Assembly: GCA_040217155.1 (NCBI GenBank)
Contig: JAVJNS010000026.1
Location: forward strand, 186,001 to 250,000
DNA from: Pelagibius sp040217155
GTDB taxonomy: Bacteria; Pseudomonadota; Alphaproteobacteria; Kiloniellales; Kiloniellaceae
Reading direction: 5' to 3'
DNA length: 64,000 nucleotides
Of this stretch, positions 50,982 to 59,684 are shown piece after piece (position 1 is the first letter of the stretch; every line of letters starts with the position of its first letter). The notes beneath the pieces are model-generated. The model searched no databases. It was not told where the DNA came from and saw only the letters and a list, made by a program, of their open reading frames with translations. The position numbers and the translations under genes are program-made.

Positions 50982-51857
50982 ATGAATACGATTGAGCCTC
51001 ATATCTTCCCGGCCAGGCGGGCCGGAAACGATCTGCCCGTGGTGGCGCTGCACTGCTCCGCCTCGACCGGCTGCCAGTGGCAAGGACTGATCGCGAGGTT
51101 CGCCGGCCAGCGCCAGGTGGTAACGCCGGACCTGCCCGGCTATGGCATCGCCGCCGATGACGCCGGCATGCAGGATCCAACGAGCCTTGCCGGCGAGGCC
51201 GAGGCCGTGTTGCGGTCGGTTGGCGATGCCACGTCGGCTTTCCACCTCATCGGCCACTCCTACGGCGGCGCGGTGGCCCTGAAGCTGGCCCTCCGCCATC
51301 CGGCGCGCGTGCGCAGTCTGACCCTGATCGAGCCGGTCGTCTTTCACCTGCTGCTGCACAGCGGCAGCGGCGAGGACATGCGTCACTATCGCGATATTCT
51401 CGGGGTCCGGGACCGGATCCGGGGTGCCGTCGCGGCCGGCTGGCCGGCTTTTGGCATGGCTGCTTTTGTCGACTTCTGGAGTGGTGAAGGGGCCTGGGAT
51501 GGGGCCAGGATGGAGCAGCGCCAGCACCTGGCGGGCCAGGCCAACGCCGTGCTGCGCGACTTCGCCGCCGTGCTGGGGGAAACCTGGCCGGCGGAGGACG
51601 TCGCGCGCCTCTCTATGCCACTTCTCACCATCGCCGGCAGCGAGTCGCCGGCAATTTCGCAGCGGCTGGCCGACAGAATCGTCGATACCGCTCGGGACGT
51701 CACCGCCGCCCGCATCTTCGGGGCCGGCCATATGGCGCCTATAACCCATACCGAAACCGTCAACGACCTGATCGAACGGCACCTGCGCGTCGCCGAAACC
51801 GCGGCCGGCGTCTCGCAGCCGCAAGTCTGCTTGCATCGCTCTCCGGCCGCAGCCTGA
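50982..51857 (+). CDS. Alpha/beta hydrolase
   Basis: This 291-aa cytoplasmic protein has the alpha/beta-hydrolase fold. The nucleophile elbow is GHSYGG with Ser93, the oxyanion region is VALHCSAST, and the late acid/His pair is in ITIAGSESPA and GAGHMAPITH. It lies between the homocysteine methyltransferase-like gene (50 nt upstream) and metY (31 nt downstream), so it may hydrolyse an acyl-homoserine or methionine-related ester, or act as a homoserine acyltransferase relative; the short elbow and length fit a hydrolase better than MetX. Confidence 0.82.
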   Translation: MNTIEPHIFPARRAGNDLPVVALHCSASTGCQWQGLIARFAGQRQVVTPDLPGYGIAADDAGMQDPTSLAGEAEAVLRSVGDATSAFHLIGHSYGGAVALKLALRHPARVRSLTLIEPVVFHLLLHSGSGEDMRHYRDILGVRDRIRGAVAAGWPAFGMAAFVDFWSGEGAWDGARMEQRQHLAGQANAVLRDFAAVLGETWPAEDVARLSMPLLTIAGSESPAISQRLADRIVDTARDVTAARIFGAGHMAPITHTETVNDLIERHLRVAETAAGVSQPQVCLHRSPAAA

Positions 51858-51888
51858 TTTCCCCTTTTTATATTCTGAGGATAGACAG

Positions 51889-53205
51889 ATGGACCTTAGC
51901 AAGAATCCTGAGACCGCCGTATTGCATACAGGTTATCGCGCCGACCCGACAACCAATGCGGTGGCGGTGCCGATCTACCAGACCACCTCCTACCAGTTCG
52001 ATAGCACCGACCACGCCCGCCGCCTTTTCTCCTTGGAAGAAATGGGCAACATCTATACCCGGGTGATGAACCCGACCAACGACGTCTTCGAGCAGCGCAT
52101 GGCGGCACTCGACGGCGGCGCGGCGGCACTGGCCGTCAGTTCCGGCCAGGCAGCGTCAACTCTGGCCATCCTGAACATCGCTGGCACGGGCGACAACATC
52201 GTCAGCTCCACCGGTCTTTACGGCGGCACCTGGAATCTCTTCGCCAACAGCCTGAAGACTATGGGCATTGAGGTGCGCTTCGTCGACCCGAGCGATCCGG
52301 AAAACTTCCGTCGGGCCACCGATGATCGGACCCGCGCCTACTATGCCGAAACCCTGCCGAACCCGATGCTGAAAGTCTTTCCGATTGGCGAGGTCGCGGC
52401 CATCTGTGAGGAGTTCGGTGTGCCGCTGATTGTCGATAACACCGCCGCACCGGTGATCTGCCGGCCCTTCGATCACGGCGCCCACATCATCGTGTATTCG
52501 GCCACCAAGTACATCGGCGGCCACGGCAACTCGATCGGCGGCGTCATCGTCGACGGCGGTAACTTCGACTGGGAAAAGCACGCCGCACGTTTCCCCATGC
52601 TGAACCAGCCTGACCCGAGCTATCACGGTGCTGTCTGGACCCAGGCGGTGAAGGAGATGGGCCCTGTGGCCTACATCGTGAAAGCCCGCTGCACGCTGCA
52701 GCGCGATCTCGGCATGGCGCTCAGTCCGTTCAACACCTTCAACTTCATCCAAGGCCTGGAGACTCTTCCGCTGCGCATGCGCGAGCACTGCCGCAACGCC
52801 CAGGCGGTGGCCGACTTTCTGGCCGCCCACCATCTGGTCGGCAAGGTTATTTATCCCGGCATGACTCACAACGATCCGACCGAACGCACGCAGCGCTACC
52901 TGACCGGTGGCCGTGGCGGCCTGGTCGGTTTCGAGTTCAAGGACGGCAACGACGAGATGGCCGTGCGCTTCATCGATGCGCTGCAGATGATCTATCACGT
53001 CGCCAACATCGGCGACACCCGCACCCTGGCCATCCATCCGGCCTCTTCGACCCACCAGCAGCTCAGCCCCGAGGACCAGCTCGCCACCGGCGTGACGCCC
53101 GGTTACCTGCGCTTCTCGGTAGGGATCGAGAACATCGACGACATCCTGGCCGACATTGGCCAGGCTTTGGAAGCCGCGGCCGACGTGAAGGCAGTGGCTG
53201 CCTGA
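51889..53205 (+). CDS. metY: O-acetylhomoserine sulfhydrylase
   Basis: This 438-aa PLP enzyme makes homocysteine from O-acetylhomoserine and sulfide. The cofactor Lys is Lys207 in VYSATKYIGGHGNSIGG. The phosphate-binding GGAAALAVSSGQAAS and the C-terminal HPASSTHQQLSPE with SVGIENIDDI are typical of MetY. It is the last gene before a clear terminator. Together with the upstream methyltransferase it covers two steps toward methionine. Confidence 0.94.
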   Translation: MDLSKNPETAVLHTGYRADPTTNAVAVPIYQTTSYQFDSTDHARRLFSLEEMGNIYTRVMNPTNDVFEQRMAALDGGAAALAVSSGQAASTLAILNIAGTGDNIVSSTGLYGGTWNLFANSLKTMGIEVRFVDPSDPENFRRATDDRTRAYYAETLPNPMLKVFPIGEVAAICEEFGVPLIVDNTAAPVICRPFDHGAHIIVYSATKYIGGHGNSIGGVIVDGGNFDWEKHAARFPMLNQPDPSYHGAVWTQAVKEMGPVAYIVKARCTLQRDLGMALSPFNTFNFIQGLETLPLRMREHCRNAQAVADFLAAHHLVGKVIYPGMTHNDPTERTQRYLTGGRGGLVGFEFKDGNDEMAVRFIDALQMIYHVANIGDTRTLAIHPASSTHQQLSPEDQLATGVTPGYLRFSVGIENIDDILADIGQALEAAADVKAVAA

Positions 53206-53241
53206 GCCCGGCTTTCCTAAACTCCCGGCGTCTTTAAGTTC

Positions 53242-53280
53242 AAGGAGGGCGGCTTCCAAACAGGTGGCCGCCTTTTTTCT
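53242..53280 (+). terminator. Rho-independent terminator after metY
   Basis: GGCGGC (53248-53253) pairs with GCCGCC (53267-53272) around a 13-nt loop, extended outward by A-T and G-T pairs, then six Ts (53273-53278). It lies 43 nt after the metY stop and is the best terminator in the window. Confidence 0.85.
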
Positions 53281-53373
53281 CGGGCGCGACATCGGCTCCC
53301 GGCCTTGACCTCGCCGCGGCTCCGGCCAATCCTAGCCGCTGGCGAAAGCGGCATCGACGGGAGCGACGGCGGC

Positions 53374-54312
53374 ATGCGTATCACAGAGGACACCAAGGGC
53401 GTCTACATCATCGGGGCGACCCCCTTCGCCGAGGACGGCAGCCTGGACCTGGCAAGTACCGACTCTCTGACGGAATTCTACCTGAACTGCGGCGTGCATG
53501 GCATGACCATCCTCGGCGTCATGGGCGAGGCGCCGAAGTTGACCCAGGAAGAGTCGGTGACCTTTCTGGCCCGCGTTCTGGGGCGCGTGAACGGCCGCGT
53601 GCCGGTCATCGTAGGGGTCAGCAATCCCGGCCTCGATAATCTGGCGCGGCTCGCTCACACGGCTATGGACAAGGGCGCCGCCGGCGTCATGGTCGCGCCC
53701 ATGGCCGGCCTCAGCACCGAGGCCAAGCTGCTCGGCTACTACGCCCAGGTCTGCAAGGCGCTGGGCCCAGACGTGCCGCTGGTCTACCAGGACTACCCGC
53801 AGACCACCGGTGTGCCGGTTTCCGTCGAGACCCTCAATACCCTCATCGACCGTTATCCGCAGTTCGTCATGCTGAAGCACGAAGACTGCCCGGGCCTCTC
53901 CAAGATCACCGCGCTGCGCAATTCGTCGGCGGAGGAGGGGCGGCGCCGCGTTTCGATCCTGGTCGGCAACGGCGGCCTCTACTATCCGCAGGAACTGGCG
54001 CGCGGGGTCGACGGTGCCATGACCGGCTTTGCCTATCCGGAAATGCTGGTGCAGGTCTACGAACTGCATGCCGCCGGCAAGCAGGATGCGGCGGAGGATC
54101 TCTTCGACGCCTACCTGCCGCTGGTGCGCCACGAACAGCAGATCGGCCTCGGTTTGGCTCTGCGCAAAGAGGTGCTGCGGCGCCGCGGCGCCATCGCCTC
54201 CTCGAAGATCCGCGCGCCGGGGCCGAGCCTCACCGCTGTCGACCAGGCGGAATTGACCCGACTTATCGACCGCGTCGGTGCCCGCCTCTCGGACCTCGGT
54301 CTGGCCGCGTGA
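53374..54312 (+). CDS. DapA-like dihydrodipicolinate synthase family aldolase
   Basis: This 312-aa barrel enzyme belongs to the DapA/NAL lyase family. The Schiff-base Lys is Lys168 (FVMLKHEDCPG) and the proton-relay Tyr is Tyr138 (LVYQDYPQT). The start carries GATPFAEDG. It is followed by a hydantoinase gene overlapping by 4 nt, so it is unlikely to be the biosynthetic DapA and more likely acts on a keto acid in a cyclic-amide breakdown route. The ATG at 53374 is preferred to 53305 because DapA proteins begin near the first strand. Confidence 0.85.
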   Translation: MRITEDTKGVYIIGATPFAEDGSLDLASTDSLTEFYLNCGVHGMTILGVMGEAPKLTQEESVTFLARVLGRVNGRVPVIVGVSNPGLDNLARLAHTAMDKGAAGVMVAPMAGLSTEAKLLGYYAQVCKALGPDVPLVYQDYPQTTGVPVSVETLNTLIDRYPQFVMLKHEDCPGLSKITALRNSSAEEGRRRVSILVGNGGLYYPQELARGVDGAMTGFAYPEMLVQVYELHAAGKQDAAEDLFDAYLPLVRHEQQIGLGLALRKEVLRRRGAIASSKIRAPGPSLTAVDQAELTRLIDRVGARLSDLGLAA

Positions 54313-55766
54313 GCGATTACGACCTGATCGTCCGCGGCGGAACGCTGGCCACCGCCAGCGAGACATTTGCCGCCGATATTGCCGTCACGGATGGGCGAAT
54401 CGCGGCGCTGGGGACCGATCTCGGCGCCGCCGCCCGTGTCATCGATGCCGAGGGTCTGCTGGTCTTGCCCGGTGGCGTCGATGCCCATTGCCACGTCGAG
54501 CAGCAATCTTCTACCAACATCTGGACGGCGGACGACTTCTACTCTGGCAGTGTCTCGGCGGCCTTCGGCGGCACCACCACCTTCCTGCCCTTCGCCGCCC
54601 AGCACCGTGGCCAGTCGCTTCGCGATGTGGCCAAGGACGCGCAAGAGCGCTGCGGCCCCAAGGCGGTGATCGACTACGCCTTTCATCTCATCATCTCCGA
54701 CCCCACGGCCCAGGTGCTGGGCCAGGAACTGCCGGCGCTGATCCAGGACGGCTACACGTCCTTCAAGGTCTACATGACTTACGACCAGCTTAAGATCGAC
54801 GACCGCCAGATCCTCGACGTGCTCTGCGTGGCGCGCGAGCATGGCGCGACCACGATGATCCATGCCGAGAACAACGACGTCATCTCATGGATCAGCGCGC
54901 GTCTACTCGACCGCGGCTACGGCGCGCCCAAGTATCACGCCATCAGCCATCCGCGCATCGCCGAAAGCGAGGCGACCAGCCGGGCGATCCAACTGGCGCG
55001 ACTTGTGGATACCAGGCTGCTCGTTGTGCATGTCTCGTCGCCGGAAGCCGCCGAGACAATTTTGGCGGCGCGCAATGCCGGCCTGAAAATCTACGGCGAG
55101 ACTTGCCCGCAGTACCTCTTCCTCACGGCGGACGACCTGGACCGCGAGGGCATGGAGGGGGCCAAGTTCTGCTGCTCGCCGCCGCCGCGCGACAAGGCGG
55201 GGCAGGAGGCGATCTGGCAGGGCCTCAGGAACGGCACCTTCCAGGTCTTCTCCTCCGACCATGCGCCCTACCGCATGGACGAAAGCGGCAAGCTGAAGCA
55301 CGGCCCCAAGGCAACCTTCCGGCAGATCGCCAACGGCGTACCGGGGCTGGAACTGCGATTGGCGCTACTGTTCTCCGAAGGGGTCGGCAAGGGCCGCCTC
55401 AGCCTCAACGAGTTCGTCGCCCTGACATCGACCAACCCGGCGAGGATCTACGGCCTGCATCCGCGCAAGGGCAGTTTCGCCGTCGGCGCCGACGCCGACC
55501 TGGCACTCTGGGACCCCAAGTGGCAGCGAACCGTCACCTACGACATGCTGCACGACAAGGCCGGCTACACGCCCTACGAGGGCATGACGCTGACCGGCTG
55601 GCCGCGGGTAGTGATTTCGCGCGGCCGCGTGGTGGTGGAAGACGAGGAACTGAAGGCCGCGTACGGCTCCGGAGTCTACCTTCAGCGCCGGCCGGAAATG
55701 GATGTGCCCGGTTCTCGTGAGCCGGAAGTCGATCCCGCCCGCAACTTCGGCGCGGAGTTGCTTTAG
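54309..55766 (+). CDS. Dihydropyrimidinase/D-hydantoinase
   Basis: This 485-aa amidohydrolase opens cyclic imides such as dihydropyrimidines or 5-substituted hydantoins. Metal ligands are in VDAHCHVEQQS and in HAENND and VVHVSSPEA, with carbamylated Lys153 in SFKVYMTYD and the catalytic Asp in FSSDHAPYRM. Length is usual. It starts with GTG overlapping the DapA-like stop and is followed 2 nt later by a racemase gene. No carbamoylase (hyuC or pydC) lies in the window, so the next step is missing or elsewhere. Confidence 0.9.
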   Translation: MSDYDLIVRGGTLATASETFAADIAVTDGRIAALGTDLGAAARVIDAEGLLVLPGGVDAHCHVEQQSSTNIWTADDFYSGSVSAAFGGTTTFLPFAAQHRGQSLRDVAKDAQERCGPKAVIDYAFHLIISDPTAQVLGQELPALIQDGYTSFKVYMTYDQLKIDDRQILDVLCVAREHGATTMIHAENNDVISWISARLLDRGYGAPKYHAISHPRIAESEATSRAIQLARLVDTRLLVVHVSSPEAAETILAARNAGLKIYGETCPQYLFLTADDLDREGMEGAKFCCSPPPRDKAGQEAIWQGLRNGTFQVFSSDHAPYRMDESGKLKHGPKATFRQIANGVPGLELRLALLFSEGVGKGRLSLNEFVALTSTNPARIYGLHPRKGSFAVGADADLALWDPKWQRTVTYDMLHDKAGYTPYEGMTLTGWPRVVISRGRVVVEDEELKAAYGSGVYLQRRPEMDVPGSREPEVDPARNFGAELL

Positions 55767-55768
55767 CG

Positions 55769-56440
55769 GTGGCCCAACGCATCGTCATCGTGAACCCCAA
55801 CTCGACCGAGGCGGTGACCGCGGGGATCAGCCGGTCGGTCGAGCCGCTGCGGTCAATCGACGGCCCGCGGATTGACTGCGTGACCCTGGAGGCGGGGCCG
55901 CCGGGGATCGAGACCCAGGCGCACATCGACGGCGTGGTGGCGCCGCTTCTGGCGCGGCTTGAGCGGGAGAACGCCGACGCCGCGGTCATCGCCTGCTTCA
56001 GCGACCCGGGCCTCAAGGCGGCACGGGCTGAGACGGATCGGCCGGTCTTCGGCATCGCCGAGAGCGCTTTTCACGCGGCGCTGAGCGAGGGCCGGCGTTT
56101 TGGCATCCTTGCCATCCTGGAGGCGTCTTCGGTCCGGCACCGGCGCTATATCGCGGCGTTGGGCTTGTCGGAGGGTTTTGCCGAGAGCCGTCCGCTGAAT
56201 CTCGGCGTGCTGGATCTGCAGGATCGCGACCGCACTTTCGCTCGCCTGCTCGAGGTCGGCAAAACCCTCCGCGACAACGACAAGGCCGATGTGCTGGTGC
56301 TCGGCTGTGCCGCAATGCCGCGGTATCAGCAAGCGCTGGCCGAGGCTCTCGGTCTGCCGGTGGTTGAGCCCTGCCGGGCGGCGGCCGAAGCGGCGCTGGC
56401 GGCCCTGGCGGAATTGGAACCTGCCCGGCCCAACCTCTAG
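55769..56440 (+). CDS. Aspartate/glutamate/hydantoin racemase family protein
   Basis: This 223-aa enzyme shows the two-cysteine pattern of the racemase family: VIACFSDPGLK near residue 73 and VLGCAAMPRY near residue 178, plus the N-terminal VNPNSTEAVT. Hydantoin racemases have this length. It starts with GTG, 2 nt after the hydantoinase stop, so it likely interconverts hydantoin enantiomers for that enzyme. The substrate is inferred from the operon. Confidence 0.88.
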   Translation: MAQRIVIVNPNSTEAVTAGISRSVEPLRSIDGPRIDCVTLEAGPPGIETQAHIDGVVAPLLARLERENADAAVIACFSDPGLKAARAETDRPVFGIAESAFHAALSEGRRFGILAILEASSVRHRRYIAALGLSEGFAESRPLNLGVLDLQDRDRTFARLLEVGKTLRDNDKADVLVLGCAAMPRYQQALAEALGLPVVEPCRAAAEAALAALAELEPARPNL

Positions 56441-56761
56441 CGCGACAACCTGAAGCGGTGTGTATCAGACGGCATCGCTTCGGCCGTGCGATTCCTGAGC
56501 GCTGAACCTAGGCCGAACGTCCGCGCTTGTGAAAATTCGAGGTATCGTTGACCCATCGGGCGAGGAAACCGACCGCAGGGCAGGACTCACCTTCTCGCAT
56601 AGCGACGTTTGCGTTATTCTCTCCGACAAACGGGCATCGAGACATCGTCAGACTACTGCTATCCACTGACGTTCCCGATCACCCGGTCGCCGCTCCGATT
56701 GAAGTTCTGTTCCCAGGCCGCCATCTCGCGGCCTGCTGGTCATCAACGAAGGAGCATTTCC
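56441..56761. promoter_or_regulatory. Intergenic region with a perfect hairpin before the DUF1326 gene
   Basis: These 321 bases hold no gene. Just before the DUF1326 ribosome binding site is a perfect 7-bp hairpin, AGGCCGC and GCGGCCT (56715-56734) with a 6-nt loop, ending 27 nt before the ATG. It could affect translation. I saw no clear terminator for the racemase operon. Confidence 0.45.
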
Positions 56762-57364
56762 ATGGGTTACAATCTGAAGGGCGACCTCCTCGAGGTCTGC
56801 AATTGCAACGTTCTCTGTCCGTGCTGGATCGGCGAGGATCCCGACGAAGGCTACTGCCAGTCGACCCTTGCCTATCGCTTCTCCAGCGGCGAGATCGATG
56901 GCATCGACGTCAGCGGCCTGGTGGCCGCCGGGCAGGTACACATTCCCGGCAATGTTTTGGCCGGCAACTGGAAGCGCCAGCTCTTCATCTCGGACAGTGC
57001 GAGCGAGCAGCAGATGGACGCCATCGTCTCCGTGCTGACCGGCAAAAAGGGCGGTCCATTGGCTGATCTTGCGCAGTTGATCGGTGAGGAACTGGAACCG
57101 CAGCAGGCCGAGATCACCTTCGAGCTGAACGAGGGCAAGGGCAGGTTGAAGGTCGGCGACAGCCTGGAAGCGGTAATGGAGCCCTATAAGGGGCCGACCG
57201 GCAAGGTGACGACGCTGAACGAGAGCATTTTCACCACCATACCGGGCGCGCCGGCTTATGTGTCGAAGGCCGAGGTCTTCCGCATGCGCAACGATGCCAT
57301 AGGCGCCGATGTGAACCTGAAGGACCACAACGCCATTCAGGGGTCCTTCCAGTTTCAGAACTGA
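56762..57364 (+). CDS. DUF1326 domain protein
   Basis: This 200-aa cytoplasmic protein starts with a Cys-rich motif, EVCNCNVLCPCW, with Cys13, Cys15, Cys19 and Cys21, a plausible metal site, then a beta-rich domain. DUF1326 is found in many bacteria beside DUF2182 membrane proteins, as here (32 nt later). The function is unknown. The ATG at 56762 has AAGGAG 8 nt upstream. A frame from 56609 would extend through the hairpin leader and was rejected. Confidence 0.85.
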   Translation: MGYNLKGDLLEVCNCNVLCPCWIGEDPDEGYCQSTLAYRFSSGEIDGIDVSGLVAAGQVHIPGNVLAGNWKRQLFISDSASEQQMDAIVSVLTGKKGGPLADLAQLIGEELEPQQAEITFELNEGKGRLKVGDSLEAVMEPYKGPTGKVTTLNESIFTTIPGAPAYVSKAEVFRMRNDAIGADVNLKDHNAIQGSFQFQN

Positions 57365-57396
57365 GGTGGCCGGAGCGCGACCGGAGAGCCTGAGCT

Positions 57397-58212
57397 ATGG
57401 CTGTCACTTCTGAGGCGGCGGGTGCGAAGCTGCATCGCAGCTGGTTCCTGCCGGTCATGGGACTGCTGATCGTTGTGGCCTGGGTTACCCTGTGGCTGTG
57501 GGCGAGCAGTCCCTATGGCCGCTATCTCGATCACGGCGACTGGACGCAGATCGGTCTGGCCGGCTCGATCTGCGCCGCGATTCCGGCGGGCGAGGTTCTG
57601 CTGCCGCTGGTGCTCTATGTCGCCGGCTGGGTGCTGATGCTGGCGGCGATGATGCTGCCGACGACCCTGCCGCTGCTGGAGATCTACCGCCGGCTGGTCC
57701 GCCGCCGGCGCGACCGCCACCTGCTGCTGGGACTGGTGATCGCCGGCTATCTCGCCGCCTGGGGCGGCTTCGGCCTTGCGGCCCACGGCCTCGACCAGGC
57801 TCTCTACGTCGCGGTGCGCGAAAGCCCTTGGCTCATCTTTAACGGCTGGGTGCTGGGGGCGGCGGTGCTGGCGCTGGCCGGCGCGTTTCAGTTCTCAAGC
57901 TTGAAGTACGCCTGTCTCGACAAATGCCGTCTGCCGCTTGGCTTCGTCATGGAACACTGGCGCGCCGGCGACAAGCGGCGCCAGGCGTTGCGCATGGGCC
58001 TGCGCCACGGCCTCTTTTGCGTTGGTTGCTGCTGGGCGCTGATGCTGCTGATGTTCGTCGTCGGCACCGGCAGCGTCGGTTGGATGATGGCGCTCGGCGC
58101 CGTCATGGCGGTGGAGAAGAACCATACCTGGGGGCGGCGACTCAGCCACCCGCTCGGTTGTGCCCTGTTGGCCGGCGCCGGTGCCATCGTGCTGTACAAC
58201 TTGTCGGCATGA
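57397..58212 (+). CDS. DUF2182 integral membrane protein
   Basis: This 271-aa inner-membrane protein has about six helices. The motif MLAAMMLPTTLPLLE and the later HGLFCVGCCWALMLLMF (two to three Cys) are typical of DUF2182, predicted metal-binding membrane proteins. It is paired with the DUF1326 gene upstream; the conserved pair probably forms one complex. Two nearby Cys segments and a Met-rich face (MVVL, MALGAVMAVEKN) would fit a metal. No activity is known to me. Confidence 0.87.
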   Translation: MAVTSEAAGAKLHRSWFLPVMGLLIVVAWVTLWLWASSPYGRYLDHGDWTQIGLAGSICAAIPAGEVLLPLVLYVAGWVLMLAAMMLPTTLPLLEIYRRLVRRRRDRHLLLGLVIAGYLAAWGGFGLAAHGLDQALYVAVRESPWLIFNGWVLGAAVLALAGAFQFSSLKYACLDKCRLPLGFVMEHWRAGDKRRQALRMGLRHGLFCVGCCWALMLLMFVVGTGSVGWMMALGAVMAVEKNHTWGRRLSHPLGCALLAGAGAIVLYNLSA

Positions 58213-58310
58213 TCTGCGGGGATCCGACCGGGGCGGTTTTACCCACTGGACGCCTATGCTAAAACCTTCGTCAACACTCCCAATACATGAACAATCCGAG
58301 GATCAGCGAG

Positions 58311-58799
58311 ATGAGCGAACGGCTCTGGAACGTATACCTTTCCGGCGAAATTCATTCCGACTGGCGCGAGCAGATCGCCCAGGGCGTGGCCGAGGCCGGC
58401 CTGCCGGTGCATCTCGACGCCCCGATCACCGTGCATGAGGACAGCGACGACTGCGCGGCGGTCATCCTGGGCGAGGAGGAAAGCCCCTTCTGGCGCGACC
58501 AGAAGAGCTCCCGCATGAACGCGATCCGCACCCGCACCCTGATCGGCGAAGCCGACATCGTGGTGGTGCGCTTCGGCGACAAGTACAAGCAGTGGAATGC
58601 CGCCTTCGACGCCGGCACCGCCGCCGCCCTCGGCACCGCGCTGATCACCCTGCACGATACGGCGCTGACACATGCGTTGAAAGAGGTGGACGCCGCCGCC
58701 CTGGCGGTCTGCGAGACGCCGCAGCAGGTGGTCCAGACCCTGGCCTACGTCATCCGCGGCGCGCTGCCCGGCCGCAGCTCCAGCCTGGCGGCGGAATAG
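58311..58799 (+). CDS. YtoQ family protein
   Basis: This 162-aa cytoplasmic protein matches YtoQ: the start WNVYLSGEIHSDWREQI and the strand VRFGDKYKQWNAAFDAG are the family hallmarks, recalling nucleoside deoxyribosyltransferase-like folds. The ATG at 58311 has GAGG about 10 nt upstream; an ATG at 58287 has none. No function is established. It is alone between the DUF2182 gene and convergent amidohydrolase gene. Confidence 0.85.
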   Translation: MSERLWNVYLSGEIHSDWREQIAQGVAEAGLPVHLDAPITVHEDSDDCAAVILGEEESPFWRDQKSSRMNAIRTRTLIGEADIVVVRFGDKYKQWNAAFDAGTAAALGTALITLHDTALTHALKEVDAAALAVCETPQQVVQTLAYVIRGALPGRSSSLAAE

Positions 58800-58808
58800 G
58801 GGCCTCCG

Positions 58809-59684
58809 CTACGCCGCCTTTGCTTTGCGTGTCCAGTCGGCGACCTCGGCGACGAGTTGGCGCAGGTCGGCTTTCAGTTTCGCATAGCCGTCGTTGGCGG
58901 TGATCGTCGTCTCGTCCATATAGAGCGCCCGCTTCATCTCGATCTGCAGGGCGTGGCGATGCTCCGCGGGGCGTCCATGGAGGCGGATGATCTCCGCGCC
59001 CTTGTAAGGATCGTTCACCGCGACGCTGTAGCCCTTGGCGCGCAGGCACTCGGCGACGAGGGCGGTGAAGGCGGGGCCGCAGGACTGCCCCTCCAAGTCG
59101 CCGATCACCATGTCCGGCCGCGCGGCGCCGGGGCCATCCGGCGTGATCGCCGTGCCCACCGACTTCATGGAGTGCATATTGATGTGCCAGACGGCGCCGT
59201 GGCGGGCATGGAGTGCGTCCAGGGTGCCGGCCAGCACCTCGCGGTAGGGTCGCCAGCAGCGCTCGATGCGGGCCTCAAGCCCAGCGACCGACAGCGGCTT
59301 AACCAGGAGCGGCCCGCCGTCATTCGTCTTGTGCCGGAAGAGGCCGATGCCGAGCGCGGACTTGGGACCTGGGTTGAGCGGTTCCGGCCAGGCGCCGTCG
59401 AGCAGAGCGGGATCGACATCGTCGAGCCGCCGGTTGGGATCGATATAGGCGCGCGGAAAGCGGGCCGCCAGCAGGCCGGCGCCTTCCAGCGGCGCCTCGC
59501 CGACCAGGTCGTCGACACGCCAGTCCTCGGCGCCGCGCAGCACAGCCTCCGGCACGACGGTCTCGAAGTCCGCCGGGTAGACCCGGCCGGAGTGCGGCGA
59601 ATCGATCAGCAGCGGCGCCTCCGGCCCGGCGGCTGCGAAAAAATCGTAGGCGCGCGCGTCGAATGGCGGGTCGTCCCGGGTCAT
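58809..59684 (-). CDS. N-formylglutamate amidohydrolase family protein
   Basis: This 291-aa zinc hydrolase belongs to the HutG/FGase family. Early strands read LLIDSPHSGRVYPADF, then RVDDLVGEA and INMHSMKSVG with histidines that bind metal, and the late ALQIEMKRALYMDE segment. The ATG at 59684 overlaps the last ATPase gene of the transporter operon by 4 nt, so it is translated with that system. N-formyl or other N-acyl amino acid cleavage after import is inferred. A frame from 59798 would run 38 residues into the ATPase gene. Confidence 0.87.
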   Translation of the reverse strand: MTRDDPPFDARAYDFFAAAGPEAPLLIDSPHSGRVYPADFETVVPEAVLRGAEDWRVDDLVGEAPLEGAGLLAARFPRAYIDPNRRLDDVDPALLDGAWPEPLNPGPKSALGIGLFRHKTNDGGPLLVKPLSVAGLEARIERCWRPYREVLAGTLDALHARHGAVWHINMHSMKSVGTAITPDGPGAARPDMVIGDLEGQSCGPAFTALVAECLRAKGYSVAVNDPYKGAEIIRLHGRPAEHRHALQIEMKRALYMDETTITANDGYAKLKADLRQLVAEVADWTRKAKAA

